From the NCBI RefSeq assembly GCF_018127965.1, contig NZ_CP072349.1:1554001-1618000 (forward strand): a DNA stretch of 64,000 bases, in the 5' to 3' direction. The position numbers were made by a program, and so were the translations under genes. The notes below the pieces were generated by a model that saw only the letters and a list, made by a program, of their open reading frames with translations, was not told where the DNA came from and did not search any database. The stretch comes from Prevotella melaninogenica. Its GTDB lineage: Bacteria > Bacteroidota > Bacteroidia > Bacteroidales > Bacteroidaceae. This document shows, piece after piece, positions 9,726 to 19,157 of this stretch (within the stretch, counting starts at the first letter, position 1; every line of letters begins with the position of its first letter).

Positions 9726-12545
9726 ATGTTACAAAACATTAAGAGAGGTATTGCCATGCTATCGGTAGCCTCTGCTATCAATTTAAGTGCGCAAACAACC
9801 TACAAGGCGCGAGTTATTAATCAAGATACAGGAGAGCCTATTATTGGTGCTGTGGTCAAAGGAAATAAAGGTGTAGAGGCAGTAACCAACGAAGACGGTT
9901 ACTTCTCACTGAACACAAACGATGACCAGACACTGCACATCAGCTATATTGGTTTCAAGGAGCAGAACATAAAGGCACAAGCACTAAAAGGGCAACCTAC
10001 TATCAGTCTTATTCCTGGTATCGACCTTCAGGAGGTACAGGTTACAGCCAGTATCTCCAGCGCACGTAGTCAGAAAGCACTTGGAAGCAAGGTTGACCAT
10101 GTCGACATTGAAAATCTGAGTAAGAATGCACATACAAATTCTCTCAGTGATATGCTTGATGGTAAGATTGGTGGTGTACAGATGTACCAAAGCAATGGTA
10201 AAGTTGGTATGCCAATCCGTTTTAACATGCGCAGTGGTGCTACAATGAGTATGGAACGTGACCCAATTATCTATGTTGACGGTGTGAAATACAATAGCTC
10301 GCATATCTCTGACATCAACAGTTCACAAGATGCACTCAGTGCACTCAATGATTTGACCATTGATGATATTGCAACTATCGATGTCATAAAAGGTCCTTCT
10401 GCCGCAGCCAGCTATGGAGCAGAGGCTGCCAATGGTGTTATAGTTATCACAACCAAAAGAGGTAAAAACAACAATCCAGAAAATAGAAAGGCTGACATAC
10501 AAGTGAAGATGTCGTTAGGCGCAGCTACATTGGCAAAAAAGTATGACCAGTTTGTAAATAATGACCCTATCAATAACTTCTTCCAAACTGGCTGGCAGAA
10601 AACAATCTACACCTCTGTTTCAAAAGCATTCAAAGGGAATCAGAACCTCTTCTTCTCTTACAATATGAATGACATTGCAGGTATCGTACCTGGCAATAAG
10701 GACAAGCGACATAGTACGAAGATGGCTTATGACCTTCGTTCTGGGCGTTTCTCACTCGGTGCTACAGCTTCCTACATACATGGTAACATCAGTCTTCCAC
10801 AAACTGCAATGGGTAGATATGATGCGATATGGAACTTAATGATTAACCAGACTCCATGGCCATATGTCGACGAAAGTACGTGGCGAGCACAGAGTTGGAC
10901 CTATGGCAACGACCGTTTCATCGGTAACCTTCGTCTTAGCTATATGCTTCCAGCAGATATAAAGATTGAAACTATCATTGGCGCAGACGTAAACCATACA
11001 GAAGGAATCTATCGTTTACCTTTCGGCTATAAGTTAGGAAACAACTCTGAGGGTGCAAAAAATATAAGTAACCGTAGAAACTCTAACTTTAACTGGGACA
11101 TAAAAGCTACTCGTAAGTTCCATCTTGCTGACAAATGGGACCTTACAGCAACCCTTCTCTCACAGATTGCACGCCAGTACGAAACATTGAATAGTATTTC
11201 TGCATCTCGCTTTAGAAGTGATATCGACAATATCTCAGCAGCAACGGAACGTACAGTAACAGAGTCAAGCTTCGAACAACGCACATGGGGTCTCTATGGT
11301 GAAGCCTTCCTCAACTATGATAACCATTTGTTTGTCAATGCAGGACTCAGACGTGATGCCTCTAACCTTATCGGTAGCAATGTGGCGAGCATCTATTATC
11401 CCTCTTTAAGTGCATCATACAACCTCAAGAATCAGAAGTTCCGCATTGCTTATGGTGAGAGTGGACGCCTCCCCTATCCTACAGACGCTCGCACATCTTA
11501 TGTTATGGATGGCATCAGTGCATATGGTTCAATCGTTAAACCACAGTATAAAGGTAACCCTAACATCAAGCCTGAGCGTATGCGAGAAATTGAATTAGGA
11601 ACGGACTGGACTATTCGTAACAGACATACATTGGCACTTACGCTGTATGCACAATACACCTCTGACGCCATCATCTACGATGACCTTCTTTCAAGCGATG
11701 GTTGGATCGGTAGCGTTCCACGTAACGTAGGACGCATCAAGGGTCATGGTATAGAGTTCAGCTATAATGGCAACCTATGGAAACAGGCTAACCGCCATTC
11801 TCTTGACGTGTATGCAAACCTTAATTATCAGGCAAACAAAGTGACTGATACTGGTGGAAAGGATATCAACAACTATCCTAACGTTGTAAAAGAGGGACAA
11901 CCTGTCTATGCTTTCTATTATCACACGGTTGAGAAGCCAGCCTTCAATGCTGACGGCACATACAATCAGAAAATAGGTGCCATTGAGAGTAATGACTACC
12001 AGTATCTTGGTAAGCCATTCCCATCTGTCAATGGTTCGTTTGGTTTCGACCTAAAACTCTTCAGCCACTTCACCTTCGGGACAAAGTGGAATTATGCTTT
12101 GGGTGCATCTATCTATAATCAAAGTTTCTATAATGTATCTGGTTTGGGTGACAACTTGAAGAAGCGTAACGACCAGCTGCAGGCGCTTGCTAATGCTACC
12201 GTAGGTACTGCAGAATATAACCAAATTGCTGAGGAATTGGCACACAGCGCACGCTTCAGAGCTAACTACATCGAGAAAGCTAACTTCTTGCGTTTGTCAA
12301 CGCTCTACTTAGGTTATGATTTATCATCACTCTCTCGCAAGTGGACACGCAACGTGGTGAATGGAATGCGTTTCTCTTTCGCTATACAAAATGTATTTGT
12401 CCTTACCAACTACTCTGGTGCTGACCCACAAGTGGAAGGCAACGGTGGTAATCGTAAGCAGAGAGGTATTGGAAGTTTGTCACGTGACATTACCAATACT
12501 CCACACCCACGCACTTACACAGCAACTTTAAGTTTCACATTATAA
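9726..12545 (+). CDS. SusC/RagA-like TonB-dependent outer-membrane transporter
   Basis: 939 residues. A signal peptide ends near SAINLSAQ (about residue 22). A carboxypeptidase-like CarboxypepD_reg domain follows (VINQDTGEPIIGAVVKG to LHISYIGFKEQ, about 28-85), then a TonB plug (about 105-240, with RDPIIYVDGVKY and IDVIKGPSAAASYG), then a long beta-barrel ending in an aromatic terminus (TYTATLSFTL). Such proteins form the TonB-energised pore under a SusD lid and import glycans or peptides. It pairs with the SusD-like gene 15 nt downstream. The substrate cannot be told: no glycoside hydrolase or regulator is adjacent. Confidence 0.9.
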   Translation: MLQNIKRGIAMLSVASAINLSAQTTYKARVINQDTGEPIIGAVVKGNKGVEAVTNEDGYFSLNTNDDQTLHISYIGFKEQNIKAQALKGQPTISLIPGIDLQEVQVTASISSARSQKALGSKVDHVDIENLSKNAHTNSLSDMLDGKIGGVQMYQSNGKVGMPIRFNMRSGATMSMERDPIIYVDGVKYNSSHISDINSSQDALSALNDLTIDDIATIDVIKGPSAAASYGAEAANGVIVITTKRGKNNNPENRKADIQVKMSLGAATLAKKYDQFVNNDPINNFFQTGWQKTIYTSVSKAFKGNQNLFFSYNMNDIAGIVPGNKDKRHSTKMAYDLRSGRFSLGATASYIHGNISLPQTAMGRYDAIWNLMINQTPWPYVDESTWRAQSWTYGNDRFIGNLRLSYMLPADIKIETIIGADVNHTEGIYRLPFGYKLGNNSEGAKNISNRRNSNFNWDIKATRKFHLADKWDLTATLLSQIARQYETLNSISASRFRSDIDNISAATERTVTESSFEQRTWGLYGEAFLNYDNHLFVNAGLRRDASNLIGSNVASIYYPSLSASYNLKNQKFRIAYGESGRLPYPTDARTSYVMDGISAYGSIVKPQYKGNPNIKPERMREIELGTDWTIRNRHTLALTLYAQYTSDAIIYDDLLSSDGWIGSVPRNVGRIKGHGIEFSYNGNLWKQANRHSLDVYANLNYQANKVTDTGGKDINNYPNVVKEGQPVYAFYYHTVEKPAFNADGTYNQKIGAIESNDYQYLGKPFPSVNGSFGFDLKLFSHFTFGTKWNYALGASIYNQSFYNVSGLGDNLKKRNDQLQALANATVGTAEYNQIAEELAHSARFRANYIEKANFLRLSTLYLGYDLSSLSRKWTRNVVNGMRFSFAIQNVFVLTNYSGADPQVEGNGGNRKQRGIGSLSRDITNTPHPRTYTATLSFTL

Positions 12546-12560
12546 AAAGAAGACGATAAA

Positions 12561-13847
12561 ATGAAAAAATCAATATATGCCATTCTCGCCCTCTCTGTAC
12601 TATTCGCGAGTTGCGATTCATGGGTAGAAAATGCGGAAACGCCAAGTAATACACTTACAAGAGACCAACTGAATAAATCTGCAATGGTTGCTAATATTCA
12701 AAGCAATAGTATTACTGATGGTCCGTTGGTAGCCTACGTAAAGACGCTTCAAGGCGATGCCTCTGCTGCAGCCTTCCTCGCTTTGGGTACAACTGTTGAC
12801 GAATTGACCGAAGGAACGATTCCAAATGCGCTCCTTTATCGCCAGATAGCGACTGACAACCTCACTCCATCTTCGGGTACTCAGAATGATCTATGGAATA
12901 AAATTCATAACTATTATGCTCGAAGCATTGAACTAACTGAGATTGCTGGACAGATAACAGGAGCAAATGCTGAGCAGACTGAGATTGTAAAAGCATATGG
13001 TAACTACATTGGACATCTCCATGCTGGCTATGCTCTTCAATTACTTGCAGAATCGTTCTCTACAACCCCTGCAGCAGAAGGGGGATCTGTTATCCTCAAT
13101 AAGGCTGTTATTCCGCACGAGACACTACTAAACCAAGCTAAGGAGCAATACGAAGCTGCTGAGAAAACTGCAAAGTCTGATGTACTAAAGTCCTTCAAGG
13201 GATTTGACCAAGACGCAGCTATCCGACAAGTAAAAACCTACGAACTCAAATTAGCTATGCATCGTGGACAATACGCAGATGCTAAGACATTCGTAGAAGG
13301 TGCACTAAAGGATGGTGAGACTGTGGAGGTAATCTATAACAACGATGGTGGTGACAATCCACTTTACAGTGCTATCGGTCCAAACAGCCGTGATGTACAA
13401 GTAAGCCCTTCTCTTGAAGCAGCAAGAACAACAGATGCAGAAAAGAAAGCCTTACCACTGGCTCATGCAAGTGTAGATAAGAAGAATCCTAATCGCTATA
13501 ACATTTATGCGTCAGGGCTAACAAGAAAGGGTTCGATGATTATTTCAAACGATGATGACATCCACCTTATCAAGGCAGAACTCATCGTAAGAGGTGTTAT
13601 GACTGGTGATGCAATGACAGAGGTTAATAAGGTTATTGGCAAATATGACACAGCCAGTCAACTGTCAACTGCCCCTACCCTTGCACAAATAGCCGAGTTA
13701 CGTCGTATCTTCCTTGCTTTCCGTGGTGAACGCACAGCAGATATCCGCCGCGGTTTAGAACAAGGTTCTTCCGCGACAACATGGGCAAGCCGTAAAATCA
13801 AGTGGCTGCCAATGCCAGAGAAAGAGTTACAAAGCCAAGGACTGTAA
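12561..13847 (+). CDS. SusD/RagB-like outer-membrane lipoprotein
   Basis: 428 residues with a lipoprotein signal (MKKSIYAILALSVLFASC, cysteine 18). It is helix-rich with TPR-like segments such as YGNYIGHLHAGYALQLLAESF, and its C-terminal LRRIFLAFRGERTADIRRGLEQ resembles the SusD late helix. At 428 residues it is shorter than typical SusD (about 500 or more) and diverged, so it was called from position behind SusC plus these motifs. The predicted role is a surface lid that captures substrate for the upstream transporter. A terminator follows. Confidence 0.75.
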   Translation: MKKSIYAILALSVLFASCDSWVENAETPSNTLTRDQLNKSAMVANIQSNSITDGPLVAYVKTLQGDASAAAFLALGTTVDELTEGTIPNALLYRQIATDNLTPSSGTQNDLWNKIHNYYARSIELTEIAGQITGANAEQTEIVKAYGNYIGHLHAGYALQLLAESFSTTPAAEGGSVILNKAVIPHETLLNQAKEQYEAAEKTAKSDVLKSFKGFDQDAAIRQVKTYELKLAMHRGQYADAKTFVEGALKDGETVEVIYNNDGGDNPLYSAIGPNSRDVQVSPSLEAARTTDAEKKALPLAHASVDKKNPNRYNIYASGLTRKGSMIISNDDDIHLIKAELIVRGVMTGDAMTEVNKVIGKYDTASQLSTAPTLAQIAELRRIFLAFRGERTADIRRGLEQGSSATTWASRKIKWLPMPEKELQSQGL

Positions 13848-13874
13848 AGCAACTTATATAACTATATTATCTGT

Positions 13875-13901
13875 AACGGACGCACAAATCGTGTGTCCGT
13901 T
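13875..13901 (+). terminator. terminator of the susC/susD-like operon
   Basis: AACGGACGCAC (13875-13885) pairs with GTGTGTCCGTT (13891-13901) with one internal mismatch and a 5-nt loop. A T-rich stretch (ATTATTT) follows, 27 nt after the susD-like stop. Confidence 0.75.
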
Positions 13902-14150
13902 ATTATTTCCAGGACTTCATAATGAGATTACCGACAAGATGTATTCTCCGTCTTAACCCAAATGCGATTGAACAAAAATAAGATATTATTGGTGTCCGAT
14001 AAAACTTTTTTGGAGTTATCTGTGTTAGATAAAATAGGCTTAAACTTATGATTTCATTAATTTATTTGGTTATTATAGGGCTTCCCTTGTCAAAATAAGC
14101 ACATTTTATAATGCTTATAATTTAAAACTGAAAACCAAGCCCATGAATAA
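13902..14150. other. non-coding, probably decayed insertion-sequence DNA
   Basis: No reading frame holds up. The stretch leads straight into the IS1182-type remnant and is probably part of the same decayed element, but I could not identify an intact inverted end. Confidence 0.4.
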
Positions 14151-14546
14151 GTAAAACGGCTGCAACACCGATGGATAAAGGGATATAGAGCTTTCAGCTT
14201 ATTTTTACCGGACAGCAATAATAAACAAAAAGCACGGGAACTACTGACCTCGGAAGAAGGCATCAAGCATCGAGGACGAAGGTGCATAGAACCTGAAGCT
14301 GTTTTTGAACAAACAAAATATAATAAAGCCTACAAGAGGTTTAGGCATTTTGGAAAAGACAAGGTCAATATGGACTTTGCCTTCTTCGCTATTGCCTTTA
14401 ACATAGGGAAAATGTGTAGAAAAACCAATCTCAAGGAACTAAAAGCCGTTATGGAGGTACTTTTAGTCACCTTCAGATGCTTTATACAAGTTTATATAGG
14501 CTATTTAAAGCCCAATAAGTCATTTTATATAAAATTAGCAGCATAG
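14151..14546 (+). pseudogene. IS1182-type transposase, C-terminal remnant
   Basis: One frame reads about 130 codons to a TAG at 14544-14546, with no start and an in-frame stop (TAA) at 14148. The core reads ARELLTSEEGIKHRGRR, then EPEAVFEQTKYNKAYKRF and KVNMDFAFFAIAFNIGK. This is the C-terminal DDE portion of IS1182-family transposases, with the catalytic Glu in the EPEAVF context. The upstream catalytic regions and the usual Cys motif are missing. The element is dead. Confidence 0.8.
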
Positions 14547-14598
14547 CTGCAGTAAAAAACGAATTATATGGTAGACAAGGTAAAGGAAGAATAAAATA

Positions 14599-14626
14599 GA
14601 GGATGTATCAATTTTGACACACCCTC
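14599..14626. terminator. dispersed 28-bp hairpin, copy 1
   Basis: A 12-bp stem with two G-T pairs around an AAAT loop (minus strand GAGGGTGTGTCA and TGATACATCCTC). The same 28 bp are found unchanged at 44011-44038, where they end a gene. Here the hairpin abuts the truncated end of the TauE remnant. Confidence 0.6.
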
Positions 14627-14781
14627 AAAGCTGTTCCAATGGCATAATGAAAGTCGATACCGAAAACTAAAGTGAGCAGAGGAATGACGATTACTTTTCC
14701 CCCAAAAACCTGTCAAGGAGCCTAACAATCCTGCACAATAGCACCTAACAATAAAAGAATAGTAAATACAATAATACTCAT
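14627..14781 (-). pseudogene. TauE/SafE-family permease, N-terminal remnant
   Basis: The minus strand from ATG 14781 reads MSIIVFTILLLLGAIV, then shifts by one frame through AGLLGSLTG, then returns for KVIVIPLLTLVFGIDFHYAI and GTAL, where homology stops at the dispersed hairpin. This is the first membrane helices of a TauE/SafE (DUF81) sulfite/anion exporter, with two frameshifts and loss of about 80% of the gene. A -7-like TACTTTTG (14801-14808, minus) survives upstream. Confidence 0.75.
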
Positions 14782-14982
14782 TGAGATTTAATTTTGAATG
14801 CAAAAGTAAGCAAATACTTCGAAAGTAGATAGCCTCTTTAAAAAAATAAGTTGAACCTTATCTAAAAACAAAGAAACACCATCGACAAATAGAATCACAT
14901 TTATCATTCCAAGGATCTAACATCCTCAAACACGCGAGCGCAATTACTGCCTAAAATATGTCTGAACCTCATCTATAATTAT

Positions 14983-14990
14983 TAACTTTG
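14983..14990 (+). promoter_or_regulatory. promoter -7 box of the LTA-synthase-like gene
   Basis: TAACTTTG matches TAnnTTTG exactly. With the start at ATG 15009 the leader would be only about 10-14 nt. No clear -33 box is present at 20 nt. The box overlaps a possible TTG start at 14988, which argues against that start. Confidence 0.55.
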
Positions 14991-15008
14991 CCGAAAAATA
15001 AGCAAACG

Positions 15009-17081
15009 ATGGACAAAAGAACAAATGTAATTACCAAGAATCCTATTAATTTCATTGGAACACGATTTTTAAAACTGTATCTACTCATTGGATTCATCCT
15101 AAGAATTATCTTAATGTGGAATGTCCCCGAAGATTCTTCTTTCTCATTCTGGGAGATAATCAGATTCCTAAGTGTTGGCTTCGTAACAGACATTTGTATG
15201 GCAATTTTGCTTGCCTTACCATTACAGATTATAAACCTTGGGCTAAATGAAGCTAAATATCATCGCGTCATGGGATGGATCATTGAACTTCTACTATTTA
15301 TCGCCTTTGCCTACGTATTATTCTTCCACACCATCTTCCACGAATACGGAGGCGGCGCACCAAAGATTGCACGAATATTCCTCGGATGGAAACTATTCAG
15401 TTTCTCCATACGCTTTTTCATTCCAAGAACAAGAGAAGCATGGCGTAAGATTTCCCTCTATATAACTTGGGCTGTATATGTTTTCTTATTACTTTGCGTC
15501 ACTGCAGGAGAATACATCTTCTGGGGAGAGTTTGGCGTAAGATATAATTTCATTGCAGTAGACTATCTCGTCTACACTCACGAAGTTATTGGGAACATCA
15601 TGGAATCCTATTCTATAGTTCCGTTGATTGGCATTACATTACTCTTAACAGCTGCAATTATCTTCCTTCAATCGCGACATTACAAGCTAAAGGTTACTCA
15701 TCTTTACAATGCGAAGAAGTTTCTTATACACCTTTCTATATATATGCTCTTAGCAATAAGCTCATATTTTATCTTACAAGGCACCCATGCTCTACAAAGT
15801 AACAATCAATACGTTACCCAACTTGAACAAAACGGAGCCTGTGACTTTGTCATTGCTTTCCAGAGTAACATGTTAGAGTATGATAAGTTCTATACCATGT
15901 TACCCAAACAACAATGTGTGTCTCAGTATCGTCAATTAAGTGGACTTAATAAGGAGGGAAAGAAGACGATTGGAGAGTCCCTTGCTTCACAACGCCCTAA
16001 CATCGTCTTAATAACAGTTGAAAGCCTAAGTGCTGATTTCCTTACGCGATATGGAAACAAAGAGAACCTTACCCCACAACTTGACAAGCTCATGCAAGGG
16101 AGTATTGTCTTTGACAGTCTATACGCAGCAGGAAACAGAACTGTTAGAGGATTAGAAGCATTATCTCTTTGCATTCCACCAAGTGCAGGAGAGAGCATCA
16201 TCAAGCGAAAGGCTAACCGAATGGGGAACTTATCAATAGGTCGTATCCTTTCTCACTTGGGGTACAAATCGCAATTCATCTATGGCGGAGATAGTTATTT
16301 CGATAACATGGGCGACTTCTTCAGTCATAATGGCTACGAGGTAATAGACCGAAAGGACATACCGAACAATCAAGTAACATTTGCAAACATTTGGGGTGTC
16401 TGTGATGAAGATATCTTCAACAAGAGCTTACAAGTATTCGATAAGAACTATCAGTCGAAGCATCCTTTCTTCGCACAGATTATGACCACGAGCAATCATC
16501 GCCCTTACACCTATCCCAGTGGCAGAATTAAAGTAGACGGTGACCCTAACACAAGAGAAGCCGCAGTAAAATATACAGACTATGCAATCGGTAAATTCAT
16601 TAATGACGCCCGAAAGAAAGCATGGTTCCAGAATACAGTATTCGTAGTTATTGCTGATCACTGTGCATCCAGTGCCGGGAAAACATCACTTCCTATAGAC
16701 CGATACCATATTCCATGCCTCATCTATGCGCCAGCTATTCTCCAACCAAGAAAGATTGAAACTATATGCTCGCAGATTGATGTCATGCCTACCCTACTTT
16801 CTCTCCTCAAGTTACGTTGCACTGTAAGTTTCACAGGACAAGACATCCTCGCACCAACCTATCATCCTCGTGCATTCATGGCAACTTACCAAGACCTTGG
16901 GTATCTTGAAGGTAACCGACTAACAGTTTTATCGCCAGTCCGCAATATACGACAATACATCGTTCGTCCATTACACGATGGTACATTTGAAGAGCAACCT
17001 ACAAAGCAGATGAATCAAGAACTCGTTCGCAAGGCGCAGGCTTACTACCAATACACAAACTTATACGTGAAAGCGCAATAG
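15009..17081 (+). CDS. LTA-synthase-family membrane sulfatase-fold protein
   Basis: 690 residues from ATG 15009 (a TTG seven codons upstream overlaps the promoter). The N-terminal half has about five membrane segments between residues 20 and 265. The C-terminal half is an alkaline-phosphatase/sulfatase-fold domain facing the periplasm. Visible catalytic features are ITVESLSAD (metal ligand Glu), NRTVRGLEALS with the expected nucleophile Thr378, and VVIADHCASS with metal-binding Asp and His. Family members transfer phosphoglycerol or phosphoethanolamine-type groups to envelope glycans or lipids; in Gram-negatives the substrate is usually unknown. It is a single gene flanked by decayed DNA and a bidirectional terminator. 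Confidence 0.88.
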   Translation: MDKRTNVITKNPINFIGTRFLKLYLLIGFILRIILMWNVPEDSSFSFWEIIRFLSVGFVTDICMAILLALPLQIINLGLNEAKYHRVMGWIIELLLFIAFAYVLFFHTIFHEYGGGAPKIARIFLGWKLFSFSIRFFIPRTREAWRKISLYITWAVYVFLLLCVTAGEYIFWGEFGVRYNFIAVDYLVYTHEVIGNIMESYSIVPLIGITLLLTAAIIFLQSRHYKLKVTHLYNAKKFLIHLSIYMLLAISSYFILQGTHALQSNNQYVTQLEQNGACDFVIAFQSNMLEYDKFYTMLPKQQCVSQYRQLSGLNKEGKKTIGESLASQRPNIVLITVESLSADFLTRYGNKENLTPQLDKLMQGSIVFDSLYAAGNRTVRGLEALSLCIPPSAGESIIKRKANRMGNLSIGRILSHLGYKSQFIYGGDSYFDNMGDFFSHNGYEVIDRKDIPNNQVTFANIWGVCDEDIFNKSLQVFDKNYQSKHPFFAQIMTTSNHRPYTYPSGRIKVDGDPNTREAAVKYTDYAIGKFINDARKKAWFQNTVFVVIADHCASSAGKTSLPIDRYHIPCLIYAPAILQPRKIETICSQIDVMPTLLSLLKLRCTVSFTGQDILAPTYHPRAFMATYQDLGYLEGNRLTVLSPVRNIRQYIVRPLHDGTFEEQPTKQMNQELVRKAQAYYQYTNLYVKAQ

Positions 17082-17106
17082 CTTAACCAAAGTAGTGAAC
17101 ATACAA

Positions 17107-17145
17107 AGAGAGTGGACTTGTAACATGTTTATGAGTCCACTCTCT
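17107..17145. terminator. bidirectional terminator between convergent genes
   Basis: AGAGAGTGGACT (17107-17118) pairs perfectly with AGTCCACTCTCT (17134-17145) around a 15-nt loop, followed by TATAT. It lies between the LTA-synthase-like gene and the convergent EamA pseudogene and can serve both. Confidence 0.75.
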
Positions 17146-17545
17146 TATATGATCATAAAAATACTACCCGTCGCGATAAGTATAGCACCCAAAACAACCT
17201 TAAATGATGGTTGTTCATGTAGAAATAAGAAGGCTAACAGCATGGTAATAACGACACTTAGTTTATCAATCGGAGCAACACGAGAGACATTACCAAGTTG
17301 AATAGCTTTGAAATAAAAAAGCCAGGATAACCCCGTGGACAAACCTGAAATAATAAGAAAGAGCCATGTGTTCCTACTTACATCTTTCATTTCATTGAGA
17401 TGACAACCAAAGAAAACAATGCCCCAAGTCAGCGCAAGGATAATAGTGGTACGTATTCTGAGTTTATGTCCTTTACTCCTATCTTTGCAAAGATAGCTGT
17501 TAACGCGGCAAAAAGAGCAGAAAGTAATGCATATAATTTCCACAT
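17145..17545 (-). pseudogene. EamA/DMT-family transporter, frameshifted by a small deletion
   Basis: From ATG 17545 the minus strand reads MWKLYALLSALFAALTAIFA and KIGVKDINS, the normal start of the ~140-residue single-domain EamA exporters. Near 17456-17462 the frame changes, and the rest continues as IRTTIILALTWGIVFF through VAPIDKLSVVITMLLAFLF to the stop. Relatives have about five more residues (DLATA-like) at the junction, so a 13-nt deletion best explains the break. All four membrane helices of the fold are otherwise present. It is probably non-functional unless the break is an error. Confidence 0.75.
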
Positions 17546-17583
17546 AGAAACGATTTATGTAGAATTCAATTATTCAAGGAAAG

Positions 17584-17614
17584 AAAGTCGCCTCCAACAA
17601 GGAGACGACTTTCA
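17584..17614 (-). terminator. terminator of the DUF3467 gene
   Basis: GAAAGTCGCCTCC (17584-17596) pairs with GGAGACGACTTTC (17602-17614) with one mismatch and a 5-nt loop. It lies between the DUF3467 stop and the EamA start, and the minus strand continues into a T-rich tract. Confidence 0.7.
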
Positions 17615-17638
17615 AGTATTTAAATATTAAAGGATTGC

Positions 17639-17968
17639 TTATGCATCAACCTTACCAGGACCGAATGGAGCTATCGTACGTGGTTCCTGCTCTGGCTCAT
17701 GACGGTCAATCTTACCAAACTCTTTCTCATAACGAACGACATTGTCCTGCAAAGCTGCAAGAAGACGCAATGCGTGCTCAGGTGCAATAATAACACGGCT
17801 TGTCACTGTTGCCTTTGGTACACCTGGAAGAAGTGTAGCAAAATCAAGTACAAACTCTGAACTTGAATGAGAGATTATCTGGAAGTTTGTATAAACACCT
17901 TTAGCGATTTCTGGTGAGAGATCAATCTGCAACTGCTGTCCCTCTTGATTCTGATTGTTATTGTCCAT
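17639..17968 (-). CDS. DUF3467 domain protein
   Basis: 109 residues starting MDNNNQNQEGQQLQIDL at 17968; a longer in-frame start at 18031 lies across the promoter and is rejected. DUF3467 proteins are small conserved Bacteroidetes proteins of unknown function, and the gene is normally found right after rpoC. Here 7.9 kb carrying a T6SS island separates the two. The gene has its own promoter (18009-18040) and terminator. Confidence 0.85.
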   Translation of the reverse strand: MDNNNQNQEGQQLQIDLSPEIAKGVYTNFQIISHSSSEFVLDFATLLPGVPKATVTSRVIIAPEHALRLLAALQDNVVRYEKEFGKIDRHEPEQEPRTIAPFGPGKVDA

Positions 17969-18008
17969 TTTGTTAATATGATTTAGATAATACTTTATTT
18001 CTCTTATG

Positions 18009-18040
18009 CAAAGATAATACATTAAAGTCATTTGCCCAAA
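18009..18040 (-). promoter_or_regulatory. promoter of the DUF3467 gene
   Basis: The minus strand reads -33 TTTG (18037-18040), a 20-nt spacer and -7 TATCTTTG (18009-18016), a full match to the Bacteroidetes consensus. It gives a leader of about 35 nt. Confidence 0.8.
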
Positions 18041-18240
18041 TCTAACTACAAAAGTTTTTACCTTGACTGTCTTCGCTTACACCCTCAAAATAACACTACT
18101 GATATAGGTTTCTTTAGGTTCTTCCGTTAAATGCATGGATCGGAAATAAAATAAAGGCTATACGCTAACATCGTATTACTATCCAAAATTAGATGACATT
18201 ACAAAGAGGAATAAACTATAAGATATAATGCAAAAAGGCA

Positions 18241-18357
18241 AGGCTTGAATAATGGGATATTCTTTCTCACTAAAAAAACGCTTGTAAGGTACTTCATTGT
18301 TAAACATACTGCATGAGGTTAAAATGAGTGATGATAATAATGCTATATTTTTTTCAT
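18241..18357 (-). pseudogene. 5' stub of a fourth ankyrin lipoprotein gene
   Basis: From ATG 18357 the minus strand repeats, almost base for base, the first 115 nt of the three ankyrin genes upstream (signal peptide plus SMFNNEVPYKRFFSEKEYPI). It has a one-base deletion in the fifth codon region and stops abruptly after a sequence matching PIIQA. The junction before it (ATGA...GATAAGGCAATG) is also the same as between the full copies. This marks a lost or rearranged fourth tandem copy. Confidence 0.8.
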
Positions 18358-18373
18358 TGCCTTATCAGTCATC

Positions 18374-19150
18374 CTATTCCGCATTATCCATAGCAGGTTT
18401 ATATGGGAACTCTACGCCTATACTTTTTAGTCGCGCAACAAGCTTTTTAAAGTCTGGAGCATCATAATCTCCATTTCCATAGTTTATAAAATCTTGTACC
18501 CAATATGCAACATTCTCCTTGCCTCCAGTATTTCTTCCAATACCTCCCGTTTTCATCGGGTCTGCACCTTTGTCCCATAGCCATAGTACGAAAGCCCATT
18601 GGGCGGTTATCGCCTGATCTATTATTACAGTTTCTTTCGAACTATTAAATTGGTTAATATCTGCGCCATGCTCTAATAGGTATTCTATTTTTTGTTTATC
18701 TTTATATAATGCAGCTGAAAATATAGGAAGTTGCGCTTGCGTATCATTGAGATTAGCTCCATATTTGATTAACAGCTTAACAAAGTTAATATTATAATCT
18801 TTATAACAGACTGTTTCGAGGGGGAGGATACGTACTGTTTCTTCTGGTGTCTCGTCCCAAAATACTGACACAAAATTAGGGTCTGCCCCATTTTCTAAAA
18901 GAAACTTTGTCATGTCATAGTTATGTTCCCATACGGCATAAAGCAGATAGGACATGCCATGTTTACCCATAGTATTGACGTTCCATCCTTTGTGCATCAT
19001 ATCAAGGATTTTGTCCTTGTCGCAATCATGAATGGCTTGGATAATGGGATATTCTTTCTCACTAAAAAAACGCTTGTAAGGTGCTTCATTGTTAAACATA
19101 CTGCATGAGGTTAAAATGAGTGATGATAATAATGCTATAATTTTTTTCAT
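18374..19150 (-). CDS. ankyrin-repeat lipoprotein, copy 1 (putative T6SS immunity)
   Basis: About 258 residues from MKKIIALLSSLILTSC (19150; an ATG five codons earlier overlaps the copy 2 stop). Lipobox LTSC. Four to five ankyrin repeats follow, such as MTKFLLENGADPNFVS, FVKLLIKYGANLNDTQ, KIEYLLEHGADINQFN and FVLWLWDKGADPMKTG. It is the last full gene of the T6SS island, behind the lipase effector. No clear surface-export signal (acidic run after the Cys) is seen, so a periplasmic location is plausible. Immunity is inferred from position, the lipoprotein signal and tandem duplication; ankyrin folds bind proteins. Confidence 0.75.
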   Translation of the reverse strand: MKKIIALLSSLILTSCSMFNNEAPYKRFFSEKEYPIIQAIHDCDKDKILDMMHKGWNVNTMGKHGMSYLLYAVWEHNYDMTKFLLENGADPNFVSVFWDETPEETVRILPLETVCYKDYNINFVKLLIKYGANLNDTQAQLPIFSAALYKDKQKIEYLLEHGADINQFNSSKETVIIDQAITAQWAFVLWLWDKGADPMKTGGIGRNTGGKENVAYWVQDFINYGNGDYDAPDFKKLVARLKSIGVEFPYKPAMDNAE

Positions 19151-19157
19151 TACCTTA

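Noticed and set aside
18009..18031. Longer DUF3467 start at 18031
   Set aside because: It would place the promoter -7 box inside the coding region; MDNNNQ at 17968 fits the family.
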